Positions 34,801 through 47,600 are shown, counted from the first letter of the stretch. The stretch: 64,000 nucleotides of DNA from Rhizophagus irregularis (GCF_026210795.1 NC_089455.1:2294001-2358000), one strand, 5' to 3'. The notes: generated by a model not told the origin, from the letters alone. Program-made: numbers and translations.

Positions 34801-37515
34801 AATTCTTTATTAAGATAAAAATAAAATTTATATATATGAAAAATTTAAACTATCCTAATTTTGTAAAGAACTAAACTACCTGTTAATTCATAATGAAATA
34901 ATTATAAGTGCACTGTCAGTTGGAAACTCTGGCTAGAGGAGTAAACTTTATATAAACAAATTTTTCTTAGAAAGGATCCCCTTCTTTCAATCTATACCTG
35001 TAAGTGCTTTAAAGAACTTGTGTTATATAAGGCTTTACTTACTCTTTAAACTAATAGTAAGTATTGGAATTACCTTTAAAAGAAATTTTTTATATTTATA
35101 GATGACCAAATATTTTAAAACTGTTATATAGAATATTTTAAGATTTATCTGACCCAATTTTTTGGCTAAATTCTAATTGAAACTAATATATTCTTTAAAT
35201 ACTTTGCTTAAAAAACTTGAAAATTGCCAGTAATTTTCTTTATTAGATGATTACTTCCTTTTTTTCAATTTATTGCTTTATTTTTACTTAATTTTTTAAT
35301 ATTATTATATATAATAAAAAGAAGAATATTTATAATCCTACAAATTTCAGTTTCTTTACATATATCTTCACTCTATCTATAATTGTAAAATTGTTTATTA
35401 TTACTTTTTTTACTATAAAACTATTATTTTGCAATGCAGTAGCTCAAAAAAATATATAAATACTATTTCTAATTTAGATTAGAATTTCTTATTATAATTG
35501 TTATATTAATTTTCCATTTTAGATTTTTCAAATCGTATACAAATTAGTTAATTTATATCATATGCAAAAAATTCTGATTTTTTTTGTAATATATTATATT
35601 AGTAAATATACTATATCTGTTATAAATTATGATGCTATCATTTCTATATAGCAATAACTAATTATATATATACTTAGTATCAAGTACTTACATTAGTTTT
35701 ACATTATTAATAAATATAATAATAAGTAATAATTTACTTGGAAATCCTATTGTATAGAATATATAATAAAATTGCTAAAGGCATTATACATGAAAATACC
35801 TTTTTTTTCTATTATACTATTCATTTATTAGATAGTAATTAATATCATTTCTTCAAATAATAGGAATAAAAAGAAAAATCCAGCTAGTATTAAAAATCAG
35901 ATTATATAACTGTAGTGCAGTTAAAAAAAAAGTATAAAATTTGAATAGTATATCTTAAACTGGTAGACTAAATTCTAGTCAAAATAAATGCTAGTAAAAT
36001 TATAAAAAATTAGTACAATTTATTTTTCAAAGATTTTATTAATAATACTAGAAGTTTAAAAGGATATTTAATAAATTATCAAAAATATGGATAGATATTA
36101 TTTATATTTGCTATTAACATTGTGAGTAATATTATAAAACTTTATATCATGCAAAAAGAATCAGATATTTATAAATATTATCTAATAGAGAAGGTAAAGA
36201 GCATGGCTATAACTGTTTTGATCCCTAAAAATTCAGAGTAGTATTTAATTTCATGCATGTATTTTTTATTAGAGTATGAACTCAGTTTGTCCAAAATCAC
36301 ATGATTTTTTTTTAAACTTAAACCAATTATATAAAAATTACCATATTTTAAATATTTATAACTTTTTATATTAATATTATTTGAAAATCTAATTAATAAT
36401 TTAATAGTACTTATCTTGAAAAATAAAGTTACTAATTTATTTTTTGAAATTCTATTTTTAAAAGTATTAAAAAATTTATAAGTATTCCAATTTTATTGTT
36501 AAGTATAAACTTTTAATACTATAAATCTATAATTTTAGTAAGAATAAAATAGTTGTAAAATTTAAAAACAAATTTTAAATTTTTTAACTTTAATTAAATT
36601 GTTAAATGATATTATTATAAAAATATGCCATTTTTATAGAATGATTAATATTTTTATTCCAGTTTATTATTTTATTATTATATAGATATATAAAGTTTAA
36701 TGTATTTTTTTTTTATTATTTTACTATTGCTTACTAATAGTACTGTATTTTGGTTTTCTTTTTATATTTTATATAAATGTATGAATTATCAAGTAAATTA
36801 ATAATAAGAAAAATATGGTTACTAAAAAATGTCAGATAGTAATACAAATTCTGTCTGTTCAAAGGAATGTAACAGTTTTTTATATAAAAAGTATGGTTTT
36901 TAGTGTTTTTTATATTTACAATCTTTTAATCTCACCATTTTTACTGGCAAAAACATCAATCTACAAAAATTGGTATGATTCTAATAGGCTGCATATAATT
37001 GTATAAATATTATATTAATGAAATCAATAAAATATAAAATAAAATATTAACACTATAAAATCTAATATTATTTATAATAAAATTTAACATGTATCATTAC
37101 ATCTTTTTTAATATTGTTTTCAGATTTTATATCATTCAAAATTTTTTTATATTCTGTTTCCAATTTCTCAAATTTTTTTACTATTGTATTTCTATATAAA
37201 TCATTTTAAAATCATTATTTCGTGGCATTTCTCATGTATATATATGATATTATTTGATATCGAATGGGTGAATTAAAGTAAGATATGTACTGTACATTTA
37301 TACCTGGAAAAATATTAGTAAAATTGAGCTGGTACTTGGTATACTATATATATCAGAACAAATTATAAAGATGTTTGTTCAACATAATTAAAACCCATTG
37401 GGTTGGATTGATATAAGATTTATATCTTCGTTCATTTCAGATTGTTGCACATCCGAATAAAATTAAGATCGAATTCTGGGATCCACACACGTGAAAATCA
37501 CGTGCCTCATAATAG
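34801..37515. other. AT-rich gene desert
   Basis: About 2.7 kb of very AT-rich DNA without credible coding frames or clear repeats. A frame at 36,815-37,006 has no features of a gene. Confidence 0.55.
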
Positions 37516-37523
37516 GATGGCAT

Positions 37524-37921
37524 CAGAGACCCGGATTTATTCCGATATTAAATCGCAAATTTTTATCACGATAACGAAAAAAATTCCGATTTTATTCCGA
37601 TAAACAATTACCAATTATAGTAAGAAACATTTGATAATTCTAGCCGGCCTATATCTTAATGCAGGCCAACTTAGGTTGCGCTAGTGACACGACAATAATT
37701 TTTAGTCAAAAACTGTATAGATATTGCAAAATTGCAAAATCACATTTTTTAGTTAGACTTCTATCACGATATAGTCAATAAAATATGCAATAATGATTGG
37801 CTAGTTGTCACGTGCCGGAATAAAATTGTTAAAAATCATAAAAATTCCGTTTTATTCCATAATACAGCAAAAATTCTGATTTATTCATTTATTATAAAAA
37901 TGGAATTTTCCCGGGTCTCTG
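37524..37921. mobile_element. hAT-type MITE with 8-bp target duplication
   Basis: The element starts CAGAGACCCGG and ends CCGGGTCTCTG, a perfect 11-bp inverted repeat. GATGGCAT flanks it on both sides (37,516-37,523 and 37,922-37,929), the exact 8-bp duplication expected for hAT transposition. The interior repeats TTCCGATTTTATTCC-like motifs in both orientations. Length 398 bp, no coding capacity. Clean ends and duplication suggest a fairly recent insertion. Confidence 0.85.
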
Positions 37922-38669
37922 GATGGCATCTTGACTTCCAAGAGTAAGCACGCGATTAAAAAAGATTTTCAGAATATAATATTTCTAACAAAATAAATAA
38001 GGGGTGAAGTGTGTCAACAAATTATTGAATGTATAAATAATTTCACAATGTTTCTTTAAAAATAATGCAAGTATGCAATAAAATCAATTATTCAATTCAC
38101 CCTTTAAGGAAGTAAATCCATTAAAGTTATTAGTATTTATTAGTAAGTACCTTCTTAAAACATAAGAAGTATACTAAAATAATCTGGTTTTTATTATTAT
38201 AAATAAATAAAAGATTCTAATATTTACGAAATGATTCATTATTCAATGAACAAGTATAGAATTTGATTGATATTTCTAATTGAAACATGTGTAACAAAGA
38301 TTTGGGGCTTCGAACATTCTAGGAACTCCTTATTTAGCTTATAGGTTTCGAACATAAGTTGTAATACGATATGAATTCGGACCACATCAGAAAAACGTTG
38401 CAATGAATGACAAAAAAAGAGAACAATACGTAAAAAATAATAGAACCATCTGACTATTTAGGTTTTCTAATTCCGAGTTAAAAATATATACAATAAATGT
38501 GTACTCCTATTGGGTATAATCCACTATTTAGGGCCGCAGTTTCGCAGATCGCCTTCGCCAATTTATTTTATTAAAAAAGCCTTATCAAGTCTACAAATTC
38601 TTTTAATTAAAATATTCTGTCTTCATCATTTACAATATTTTTTCTTATTAAAAGTAAAAAACAAAAGAA

Positions 38670-40118
38670 ATGAAAAATTTGAAAAATTCCAAATTATTTT
38701 CTATATCAATATTATGTCTACTTCAGATTATAATAAAAGTAAACGCTCAGTTAAGCCCTTCTTATCGTAAATTACATAGCGCGGTTCTCGTTGAAAAAAA
38801 ACTATATATTTTTGGTGGTTTTAATAGTCCTAATTTAGCTCCTGAAAATGAGGTTAATTATAATAAAAGTCCAGATGACAGATTTTTTTATCTTGATGTT
38901 TCAATTTCATTTGATACCTCAAACTTACCGTGGAGATCAGTATCAAATAATGTAGATAATTTACCATTAGGATCATTATCATCAGTAGCTACCGGAGGTG
39001 TAGCAGCAAGTATTGGAGGTGTAAATAATGATATGATATTCTTTTTTAATAATGAAAGAGATAATGCAACAAAATCAGATCCTCCAGTTCACTCTTACAA
39101 TTCACCGAATAATGTATGGAATACACAAATTTTTTCAGGAAACAATCCTATTGGTAGAAATCAAATGAGAATTGTTACTGATTATAATGGAAAAGTATAC
39201 TTGCTTACTGGGTTTGACTTTACTATTCAAGGAGTAACTCGCTCTAGTGGTCTATTCGTTTGTGATACAATAAATCTGGATTGTGTAATCAAAGATGCTC
39301 CTTTTCCTAGGCTTGGTTATGGTGCTACTTTGTTACCAAATGGAATGATAATTTACATAGGTGGAGGAGATAGAAACTATGTTCCTATTCGAGATGGTTT
39401 TAGATTAATATATTTATATGATCCAGCTAATGTTGAATGGATTCCAAAAGTCACTACAGGAAAAAAACTTTCTGATGATGTTGGATTTACAACAGTACTT
39501 GGATTAAATGGAGATAGAATAATTCTTTATGGAGGTAATAATAATAATGATGACAATAATTTATATGTATTAAATCTTACAAATTATGAGTGGTTTGTAC
39601 CAAAAGTTAGAGGAAAAGGCCCTCAATATAAACGTGGTGAACATTGTGCTAATGTAATTGGAAAATATATGGTTATAACATTCGGTAAGCGCATTTTTTA
39701 TTAGTTAAAATTATTTAATTATTATATTTATTTATTTATAATTATCATTTTAGGTTCTAATGGTGTTCTTGATGCTAAATATAAAGAAGATGGTGAAAGT
39801 GATGTACTTTTGCTTGATATTAGTGATGATTCAGAATATGTTTGGACAACTTCTTTTGACCCTACTCCATTAAAAATTAATTCCACACCATCAAATTCCT
39901 TATCATTAAAACCAGCAACAAACAATACAAGTATTATAGTTGGTTTAACAATTGGATTAATATTATTTATTTGCATATTATCTGGAATTACAATCTTTTA
40001 TATAAGATATAAAAATTCAAACAAAGCTATCCCAACTCCTGGTAATGTTGTTAAAGATGGAGACATAATAACTATTCCTAGTGATTATGAATTATCTCAT
40101 GGAAAATATAGAATTTGA
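38670..40118 (+). CDS. Kelch/galactose-oxidase-like beta-propeller membrane protein (copy 1)
   Basis: Exons 38670-39684 and 39754-40118 (GT-AG, phase 1) give 459 residues. Residues 1-26 are a signal peptide (cleavage after VNA). The ectodomain has Kelch-type repeats with double glycines: KLYIFGGF, ATGGVAASIGG, VYLLTGFDF, IIYIGGGDRNY and RIILYGGN. A single hydrophobic span (about 399-421) is followed by a short basic tail with PTPGNV and IPSDYELSH. This predicts a type I plasma-membrane protein with an outside propeller and a 38-residue cytosolic tail. Its neighbour at 40,768 is a close tandem duplicate on the same strand, 650 bp downstream, with the intron in the same place. Ligand and function are unknown; receptor-like or cell-wall sensing is a guess. 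Confidence 0.92.
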
Positions 40119-40767
40119 GGTAAAATATATATATAATGATTAATGAGAATTATTTTTTTATTTTATTTGAATTTGTAATAATCTTGTAGATCCGCGTTAG
40201 TTTTAAATCTGCTTTTATACTTTAATTTAATAAATATACTGTATTATTCGCGATTTGTATAGTTTCTTTTATTTAGACTAGTGATATGCAAGATTGAGTC
40301 CGGAATCGACCAATCAAATTTTATTTATCCTGTAACAACGGCTAATAAGAATTTTATTGTACAACCTATTCTTTTTTTTTTTGTTATGCTTAAAAGTTTA
40401 GTCCAATAAAATTTTTATAGTATAGTTTCGAAAAAATCGTAAGGAATTTCACTGTTTCGGAATTTCTTTTCCTTTTAAAATATGATTCTTTGTATTAATT
40501 GCGAATCAATGTTTAGAATTCACCTTAAAATTATACCCTCCTTGTTTGTTATTTTTAGTATATTTTTTAGTATGCGTTACTAATGATTGTGAACGATGTC
40601 AGATATGAACAGTTTAGCCATATAAGTTAAATGAAATTGTCATCTAATTTTTAGCAAACTCGCACAGAAACAGCAGCCACAAACTTCGTTAAATCGCATA
40701 AAATTTAAAAAAAAGTTTGATTGTCTATCGTCTGCTTCGTTATTTTTTCTTTGAAAAAAAAAAAAAT
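40119..40767. other. Spacer between the tandem Kelch genes
   Basis: It contains the 3' end of copy 1 and the promoter of copy 2. No other feature is seen. Confidence 0.6.
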
Positions 40768-42180
40768 ATGAAAAAGTTCACGTTATTCTTTATAACATTA
40801 TTATATTTATTTCAAATTATAAATGCCCAGTTAAATCCTAGTTTACGTAAATTATTTAGTGCAGTTCTCGTGGGAGAAAAACTTTACATTTATGGTGGTT
40901 TTATGGATAACGAAAATGCAAATGCTCAAAAAACTCCAGATTATAGATTTTTTTATCTTGATGCATCAATTTCATTTGATACTTCAAACTTGCCATGGAG
41001 AGCGATACCAGATAATGTAAAAAATTTACCTTTAGGATCATTGTCATCAGTAGCTACCGGAGGTGTGGCAGCAAGTAATGGAGGTGCAAATAATGATTCA
41101 ATATTTTTTTTTAATAATGAAGTTGCAAAATCGGTCTCTCCAGTTCTCTCTTACAATTCATTAGATAATGTATGGAATACACAAAATTTATCTGGAGTTA
41201 AACCTATTGGTAGAAACCAAATGAGAGCTATTACCGATAATAAAGGAAAAGTATATTTGCTTACTGGGTTTGATTTTACCGTTCAAGGAGTAAAACGTAC
41301 TGATGGATTATTTGTTTGCGATACGATAAATTTAAACTGCGTAATAAAAGATGCTCCTTTGTCTAGACTTGGTTATGGTGTTACTTTATTACCAAATGGA
41401 AATTTAGTTTACATTGGCGGAGGGAATAGAAATTATATTCCTGTTTCGGATGGTTTTAAAGTGATATATTTATACGATCCAATTAATGATAAATGGGATT
41501 CAAAAGTTACTACTGGAAACATCCCACCTGCAGATGTTGGTATAACAACAGTACTTGGATTAAGTGGGGATAAAATAATTCTTTTTGGAGGTAATAATGG
41601 GGATAATAATAATTTATATGTATTAGATACTACAAACTATGAATGGTATGTACCACAAGCTAGAGGAAAAGGTCCTGTATTTAAACGCGGCGAACATTGT
41701 GCTAATGTGATTGGAAAATACATGGTTGTTACATTTGGTAAGCGTACTTTTATTAGCAAATTTGTTTATTTTTTTTCTTTTATTTATAAATTTATAATGA
41801 TTATTTTAGGTTCCAATGGTGTTCTTCAATCTAAATATAGATCAAGTGGTGAAAGTGATGTACTGTTGCTTGATATTAGTAATGATTCAGAATATATTTG
41901 GAAGACTTCTTTTGATCCTACTCCATTAACAATTAACTCTACACCATCAAATTCCAAACCAAAAGCAAATAATATAGGTGTTATAGTAGGGCTAACAATT
42001 GGAATAATAGTACTTATTAGTATTTTATCAATAAGTACTTTATTTTTTATAAGAAAATATAAAATTTATAAAAATTCAAAACCTATACCTACCCCTGGTA
42101 ATGTTCTTAATAATGAAGAAATAATGTCAATTCCTAGTGATTATGAACTATCACATAAAAAATTTGAAACATTGAGATAA
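40768..42180 (+). CDS. Kelch/galactose-oxidase-like beta-propeller membrane protein (copy 2)
   Basis: Exons 40768-41737 and 41810-42180 give 446 residues. The start is the ATG at 40,768, whose product begins with a good signal peptide ending at INA; upstream in-frame codons lack an ATG. The 72-nt intron (GTAAGC...TTTTAG) is a multiple of three and has no stop, so an unspliced reading stays open, but copy 1 has the same intron with stops, which favours splicing. Kelch repeats, a transmembrane span (about 382-403) and the PTPGNV/IPSDYELSH tail match copy 1 closely. Copy 2 has a shorter first loop and a few extra tail residues (ending FETLR). A receptor-like surface protein is the best description; no ligand can be inferred. 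Confidence 0.92.
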   Translation: MKKFTLFFITLLYLFQIINAQLNPSLRKLFSAVLVGEKLYIYGGFMDNENANAQKTPDYRFFYLDASISFDTSNLPWRAIPDNVKNLPLGSLSSVATGGVAASNGGANNDSIFFFNNEVAKSVSPVLSYNSLDNVWNTQNLSGVKPIGRNQMRAITDNKGKVYLLTGFDFTVQGVKRTDGLFVCDTINLNCVIKDAPLSRLGYGVTLLPNGNLVYIGGGNRNYIPVSDGFKVIYLYDPINDKWDSKVTTGNIPPADVGITTVLGLSGDKIILFGGNNGDNNNLYVLDTTNYEWYVPQARGKGPVFKRGEHCANVIGKYMVVTFGKRTFISKFVYFFSFIYKFIMIILGSNGVLQSKYRSSGESDVLLLDISNDSEYIWKTSFDPTPLTINSTPSNSKPKANNIGVIVGLTIGIIVLISILSISTLFFIRKYKIYKNSKPIPTPGNVLNNEEIMSIPSDYELSHKKFETLR

Positions 42181-42982
42181 AAATAAATTATTTTTCTTTT
42201 TCTTTTTTCTTTTTACAATTTATCATACCATAAATTTATTGTTATTTAAAAAATAAATTTTATTATGTAATATATTACATTTAAATAGTATAGTAGATAT
42301 ATTTAAATAGTATAGTAGATCATATTTTAATTTATTATTCAAATAGTATAATAAATTATAAATTTAATAAAAATTATTAAAATTATTAATAATTGTAATA
42401 AAAAGTTAAAAAATTTCTTTTATAAACTTAATTTATATTTATAAATATGTTTATAGGATTAAATAATAAGCCGTTGGCCAGAATTATCAATTTTTACCGG
42501 CACTATATTTTTTTTTAATGCTGGTTGATCGTCATAATTTCAGTCACCGGTGAACATCACCCCGGTGATAGTTAGAAGAATTCAAATAATAATATATAAA
42601 ATTTCAAAATGTAATAGTCTAATAGATAAATTTCTTAAATTAAATTTAATTTTAAATTTAATTATATATATTGTATTAATATATAATATAAATTATTTTT
42701 ATATTTATTATTATATTTATTATTTATAATTATAAAATTGTAGGTTTCTAAAATCCTATTCTTAATATTCTTTAATGGTTTTTACTCTGATTATTAATAA
42801 TAATTTTTTGTTCTGAATAATAGAAGCAATAAAAATGTATATAAATATTTCTCAATTGTTTGGATGATATCAACAAAATCAAATTATATACTTTTTGTCA
42901 ATTTATTGAGCTTTTTGATCAGACAACCCACTTGATTCATTTTATTTTACTGTTTTAATAAGATTACTAAATATTCAATAAC
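42181..42982. other. Intergenic after Kelch copy 2
   Basis: AT-rich. Near 42,288-42,350 the motif AAATAGTATAGTAGAT occurs twice in tandem with a third partial copy. No gene. Confidence 0.45.
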
Positions 42983-43163
42983 ACCGTATTTTATTGAAAT
43001 TGAGCACCCTCGAAAATAAGCACCCCATAAACTTTTCAAAATTTTTTATGCAAATGTTATATACAGTATATTTCTAATAAAAATAATATCAAAAATAAGC
43101 ACCACCCAAAATTTTCGTCCAAAAATCTTGCAAAATGGGTGCTTAATTTCGATAAAATACGGT
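42983..43163. mobile_element. MITE with ACCGTATTTTAT...AAGCACCC ends
   Basis: The left arm (42,983-43,009) begins ACCGTATTTTATTGAAATTG and ends AGCACCC; the inverted right arm (43,137-43,163) begins ACCGTATTTTATCGAAATTA and ends AGCACCC, giving 27 bp with two differences. AATAAGCACC motifs repeat inside. The same design occurs in the last RPB2 intron (75-191). No target duplication was recognised. Confidence 0.65.
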
Positions 43164-43619
43164 AGTCTACTTGTATATATTTTGAAAAGAACCTGTTAAG
43201 TAAGAAAAAGGTGATTATCTGTTATGAATGAGGTACACTTGTCAGTGGTAGCAAGCAGTTGTATGATGATTTGGATGTTCTTGGAATCTTGTATAAAGAT
43301 GTTTAAAATCCTTATGTGAATACAACAGCTTTCCTCCAAGTTCTTATATATTAATTCGGGTCATAGCATTATTCTTAATTTTTTAGTACCTATGATATAT
43401 GATGATGTAAATGCAACTTGCAAGTGAAAAGTAAGGTAAAAAAGGGAAAAACAGGTAGAATTTGGATTTGGATTCGTTAATATTAAATTAACAATTTAAT
43501 TTAATAAAATAAACTAATGTACGTTAAATAATAAAATTAATAATAATAAATATAAATAATTTGTGGGAAGAGAACCGTAACCCGTATTGCACAACTTCTT
43601 ATTTTAACCCTCTTATTTT

Positions 43620-44480
43620 GCGGAGATTTCATCCGCACATGCCATAACCGTAATTATATCCAAAATCTTTTTCACGCCTTTATTAACTTTAATATCCTTC
43701 GAAATTTTTAAAGCCTTCTTATTAAATTCAATGGAAAACAAAGCTTTCTTAGCCTGAGAAAACCGTCAGTCCGTATTGTTTGTTCCTTATGAACTCTTGT
43801 TGTACCTTATCTTTTGTAACACAGTTAAGGTTTTCGACTTCCTGAAATGAAAGATATTTATAGTATCAATATATTTTTAAAATTACATAAATAAAATCAT
43901 AACGAAACATACTCTTACCTTTATGCATAACATCACCAATTATCTCATACTTACTCTGGTCGCATGTTAATTTCCTTTATTGTTGTGTCTCCTGAAATAT
44001 GAAGTACCGTGAAGTATGCCGAATATTCATTACACATGGGCTCCCGAGTTTTTTGAATAATCATGAATCATCATAAAAATCATGATTAATCTAAATAATT
44101 GTCTAGGTGTAAAATTCTGAGAAATACACTTCAATTTTCGTTTTTGCATCTAACGAATTCAATATTTGAAAGGCTATAAGTAGTTGAGTTTCTATTAACT
44201 AAAGTCCTGTAATTTTTTCAACTTGAACAAAATGTCGCCATAAGAAGGTGAAATGCCCATTGTCGTTTTGAATTTCGTGGGTTTGTGGAACAAATAGGTT
44301 GTCCTTCAGTTTTAGACTGAGGTATGAAGAAAACGGGCGCTTCAGTTTTCTTTGAGGACCTTGCTTCTTTCACGAGTCTCGTACTGAACCGAATGCATAG
44401 TCAATACTACGAATTTTCTTCAGTCATATTGGAGAAAGTCCCGACCGGTAACTTATTCGTTGCGAGGTGTTGAAAAGTTA
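43620..44480 (-). pseudogene. Possible decayed coding segments
   Basis: On the minus strand, 44,400-44,215 reads about 60 codons without stops (with KKTEAPVFFIPQSKTEGQ), and 43,850-43,620 reads coding-like segments (EVENLNCVTKDKVQQEF; ALFSIEFNKKALKISK ending at a stop) in two frames. They could belong to the same lost gene as the relic at 45,110-45,700. No family is recognised. Confidence 0.3.
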
Positions 44481-45109
44481 TCTAAACAAAATTATCAAAA
44501 TTATAAAGGCATCCGTATATGAATCATATTCGGCGTAGCCAGTAACTAGTGTAGAAGTAGTAAGATAGGCGAATAAAAAAAGTAAAAAAAAAGTGGGTAT
44601 ATGTGAAAAAATAATACGTTGCACAGACCACTTTTGTAACACAAATCATTTCACCACTCCGGACTAGCTGTATCGGAAGAAGAAATTGAATTTTGCGTAT
44701 CAAAGTTCTTTAAAGTATTTTTGGAGGAAAAAATTTTTTTGTAATAAAGTGAGCGCAAGAAAGATTTTTCGTACTTTAACATAAAAACCCTCACTTGCTT
44801 ATATCGGCTATTTTAATTATGTTTAAAGGGTATTGTTTGCTTATCAGTTTCAGATATTTTTGTATACATGTTTGTCCATGAATGGAAAGTTTCATCTGTT
44901 GAAAAATGGAAGTGGCCTCATTATCTTTAAGGGAGAAGAAAGAGAAATTGACGGAAGAGTGTTAATGAACTACCGGCTCGTATCGATTATAACCGTGTAA
45001 AAATTTACTTCAATAGATACGTTATTGCCAATTAAATCCATAGTAGGAATTTTGATATTCTATTATAAAGATTTTAGCTTCATACTTTATTCCATACTAT
45101 TCTAAATCA

Positions 45110-45700
45110 TTGTCAGACACACGATCTTTTTACTATCTCGTTTAAAGGCCTATCATCCAATTTCGTTCTGAGCCATTTTAAAAGGTTTTCTTCTTGGGCC
45201 GCATATAAATGGTATTTAATTATGTGCTCATATCCATGTTCCGTCCCGTACTTCTTTTTCGTAATATTCCCTTATTGGCATGTAATAATATTAAATGTTC
45301 CTAGTTGTTTTTTTTGTTTATTCCAGCAAATTTCATATGAATCTGTTACATGCCCTCCAATTATTTTGTGCTGGGTTCATTTTCTGTTTTGGAATAAATT
45401 GAATTGTAATGTTCGCCGAAATTATCATGCAATTTTATAAAATCCCCGCATCTAACCCAAATCGAAGTATAATCCGGAAATAATATTTCGTGGAGTTTAT
45501 GCAATTGTTCTTGCATTAATTTGATTCTTTCCTTTCTTTGTCCATTCGGGACTAATAATGTATAAATGTATAACTCAAGTTTTGGGTCTTGATGTTTACC
45601 GAACTTCACGTCTCACATGCGCTAGCCACACATTACCTTTAGCTAATTCATAATCAGGATAAATAGACTCATTTTGAAAGTTATTGTATGCTTTCATTTG
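45110..45700 (-). pseudogene. Broken gene of an unnamed family
   Basis: Starting at 45,698 the minus strand reads MKAYNNFQNESIYPDYELAK, then WLAHVRREVR and a stop; a shift gives KFGKHQDPKLELYIYTLLVP, LHKLHEILFPDYTSIWVR and NSIYSKTENEPSTK (45,609-45,361). A further shift gives HKIIGGHVTDSYEICWNKQK, and after another stop YEHIIKYHLYAAQEENLLKW (45,355-45,110). The consistent strand, order and amino-acid texture show a real former gene of at least 190 codons, now broken by frameshifts and stops. I do not recognise the function; it may be transposon-related. Confidence 0.5.
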
Positions 45701-45840
45701 ACTAATAATTCTTTAAATAATGAGAATGTTGGTTAACGGTTTAGAATTGCGGATATTTTTATTTTTCGAAAATCAATATCGATCTGACATATTAAAAGCC
45801 TGTTCATTCCGGTCGGTTTTTCATTACCCGCCAAATAATG

Positions 45841-45958
45841 GGAGGCGGTCAGTAGAAAAGGGGGAAAACTGCCCATTACTAATCACATAATGAACAATCA
45901 TTGTCTTACTAAGTTTTATCATAGTGGTAATTTCCCCCTTTTCTACTGACTGCCTCCT
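45841..45958. repeat. Short inverted-repeat element (GGAGGC ends)
   Basis: The left arm GGAGGCGGTCAGTAGAAAAG continues GGGGAAA; the inverted right arm reads GGAGGCAGTCAGTAGAAAAG then GGGGAAA, about 27 bp with one difference. Total length 118 bp, MITE-like. Farther out, CCGGTCGGTT (45,809) and its inverse (46,057) may be the ends of a second, enclosing element. Confidence 0.6.
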
Positions 45959-46069
45959 ATATGCTGAGTTGCCGGGGGTTTCAATAAGGAATACTATTAG
46001 TACAACACAGTTGAACTAAAAAATATTAGTCTAAAAGTCCAGTCGCGCATGGCATCAACCGACCGGACC

Positions 46070-47600
46070 TTTATTGGAAATACGCGTGATTCTATTTCTC
46101 GTGTTACAAATAAAGAATCCTATTGGGTATTGTTTCATCTAAACAGGTTAATTATCCGGAATGTAAATAAATATAGTACCAAATAAATGCTTAAAAAAGG
46201 GAGAGTCATTTGAAAAAAATATTTTTTAGAAAATATTTTTTTCACCTCTAATAAAACGAAAATAAAGAATTCTCGCCTTTATTCTCTAAAAAAATATTTT
46301 ATCCTTCGCATTCTTCTCTTGTGTTGATAACGGAATAATTGTTTTCTTGTAAATATTATATACTATTATATACTAAATTCATTTTGTGGTATTTTACATT
46401 ATGAATTAATTTAATTATTAACTTAATATTTTTTTTTGATTTTAGTATAAGACTAAAGATGTTTGCTCCAGTAATATCTCTCATGTATAGTATCTTTCTA
46501 CAACAAATTAGTACTTATTTTATTTGTACTATTTGTACGTTTATTATAATTTATTATAGTTATTATTATTTAATTGAATGAAATTTTCTCGTCAAGAAAA
46601 AAAAATGGGTTTCTTCTTTTTTCAAATCTATATTTTTTCATCTTATTATGTATATTATTATGTATATTATTCATCTTATTATACAACCTATATTCATCAT
46701 CATTGTATATGTAACACGACACATGATATCTTAAAAGTATTGTTTTTTTTAACTATTATAATTATTGTTGACTATAAATAAATCTTATCAGTCAACAATT
46801 ATATCAAGTCACCACCCCTTAATTATTGCCGAATGACATTTTTCATTGGATAGACGATTTTAATATTGTTTATATTGTTTGATAAATTTGTTAATTTTGT
46901 CCATATTTGGTTAAATTACTAGAATACAAAATACCAGTACCTTAGCCATGTTTTTGATTCACCAAATCATCTATGTAACGATTGTGATGATTGTGATTAA
47001 AAATGTATCAACAATCAAAAGGGAATTTACGCGAGGGTTTTTGATGATCGGCAAGTTTATTGATGCCGCAGCTTTGGTAATTTATACCGATTTTTTCGTT
47101 CATGCGCATTTCTTATTGGACGAGGTAACACTTAAATACGCAGACGTACATAGCGAATCGAATAATAGATAAATTATTATAAATAAAATGAATAAATGAA
47201 AATCGTAGCCAGGACGCAGCAGTTGCAATTAGTTAAAATCTCCACCCAGATTCCAAATTTACTTACAAACTAGTTGTAACCTGTTGCTTCGCACTGTAAT
47301 GCCGGCTGGAATTATATGATTGTTATATAAATTTCAATTTTTGAATTTGTTTAACGTCACGTAATGAACTGGCCAAAGGAAGTAAGGTTGCACAATTTAG
47401 AATTTATTTAAATAGATTTACAATTGAGAATAATTTCACCAGTTTTAATCCAATAGAATAATTATCAAATATATAAGCCAAAGTCTCAAAATTTGAGTAA
47501 TTTTTCTGTCCAATAGCTTTAATAAAAATTTTCTGCAAGTTATGATAACAATATATTAATAAAAAAAATTCTTTTTTTTTCTTTCTTTTTTTCAAATTAA
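46070..47600. other. Intergenic, no gene recognised
   Basis: AT-rich with short hairpins, for example AAAAATATTTTTTAGAAAATATTTTTTT near 46,215-46,245. A frame at 46,948-47,172 (plus) has no recognisable family. Confidence 0.4.

Noticed and set aside
46578-46781. 67-codon plus frame rich in Tyr
   Set aside because: It is made from TATTATGTATATTATT-type simple repeats; no start context or family.
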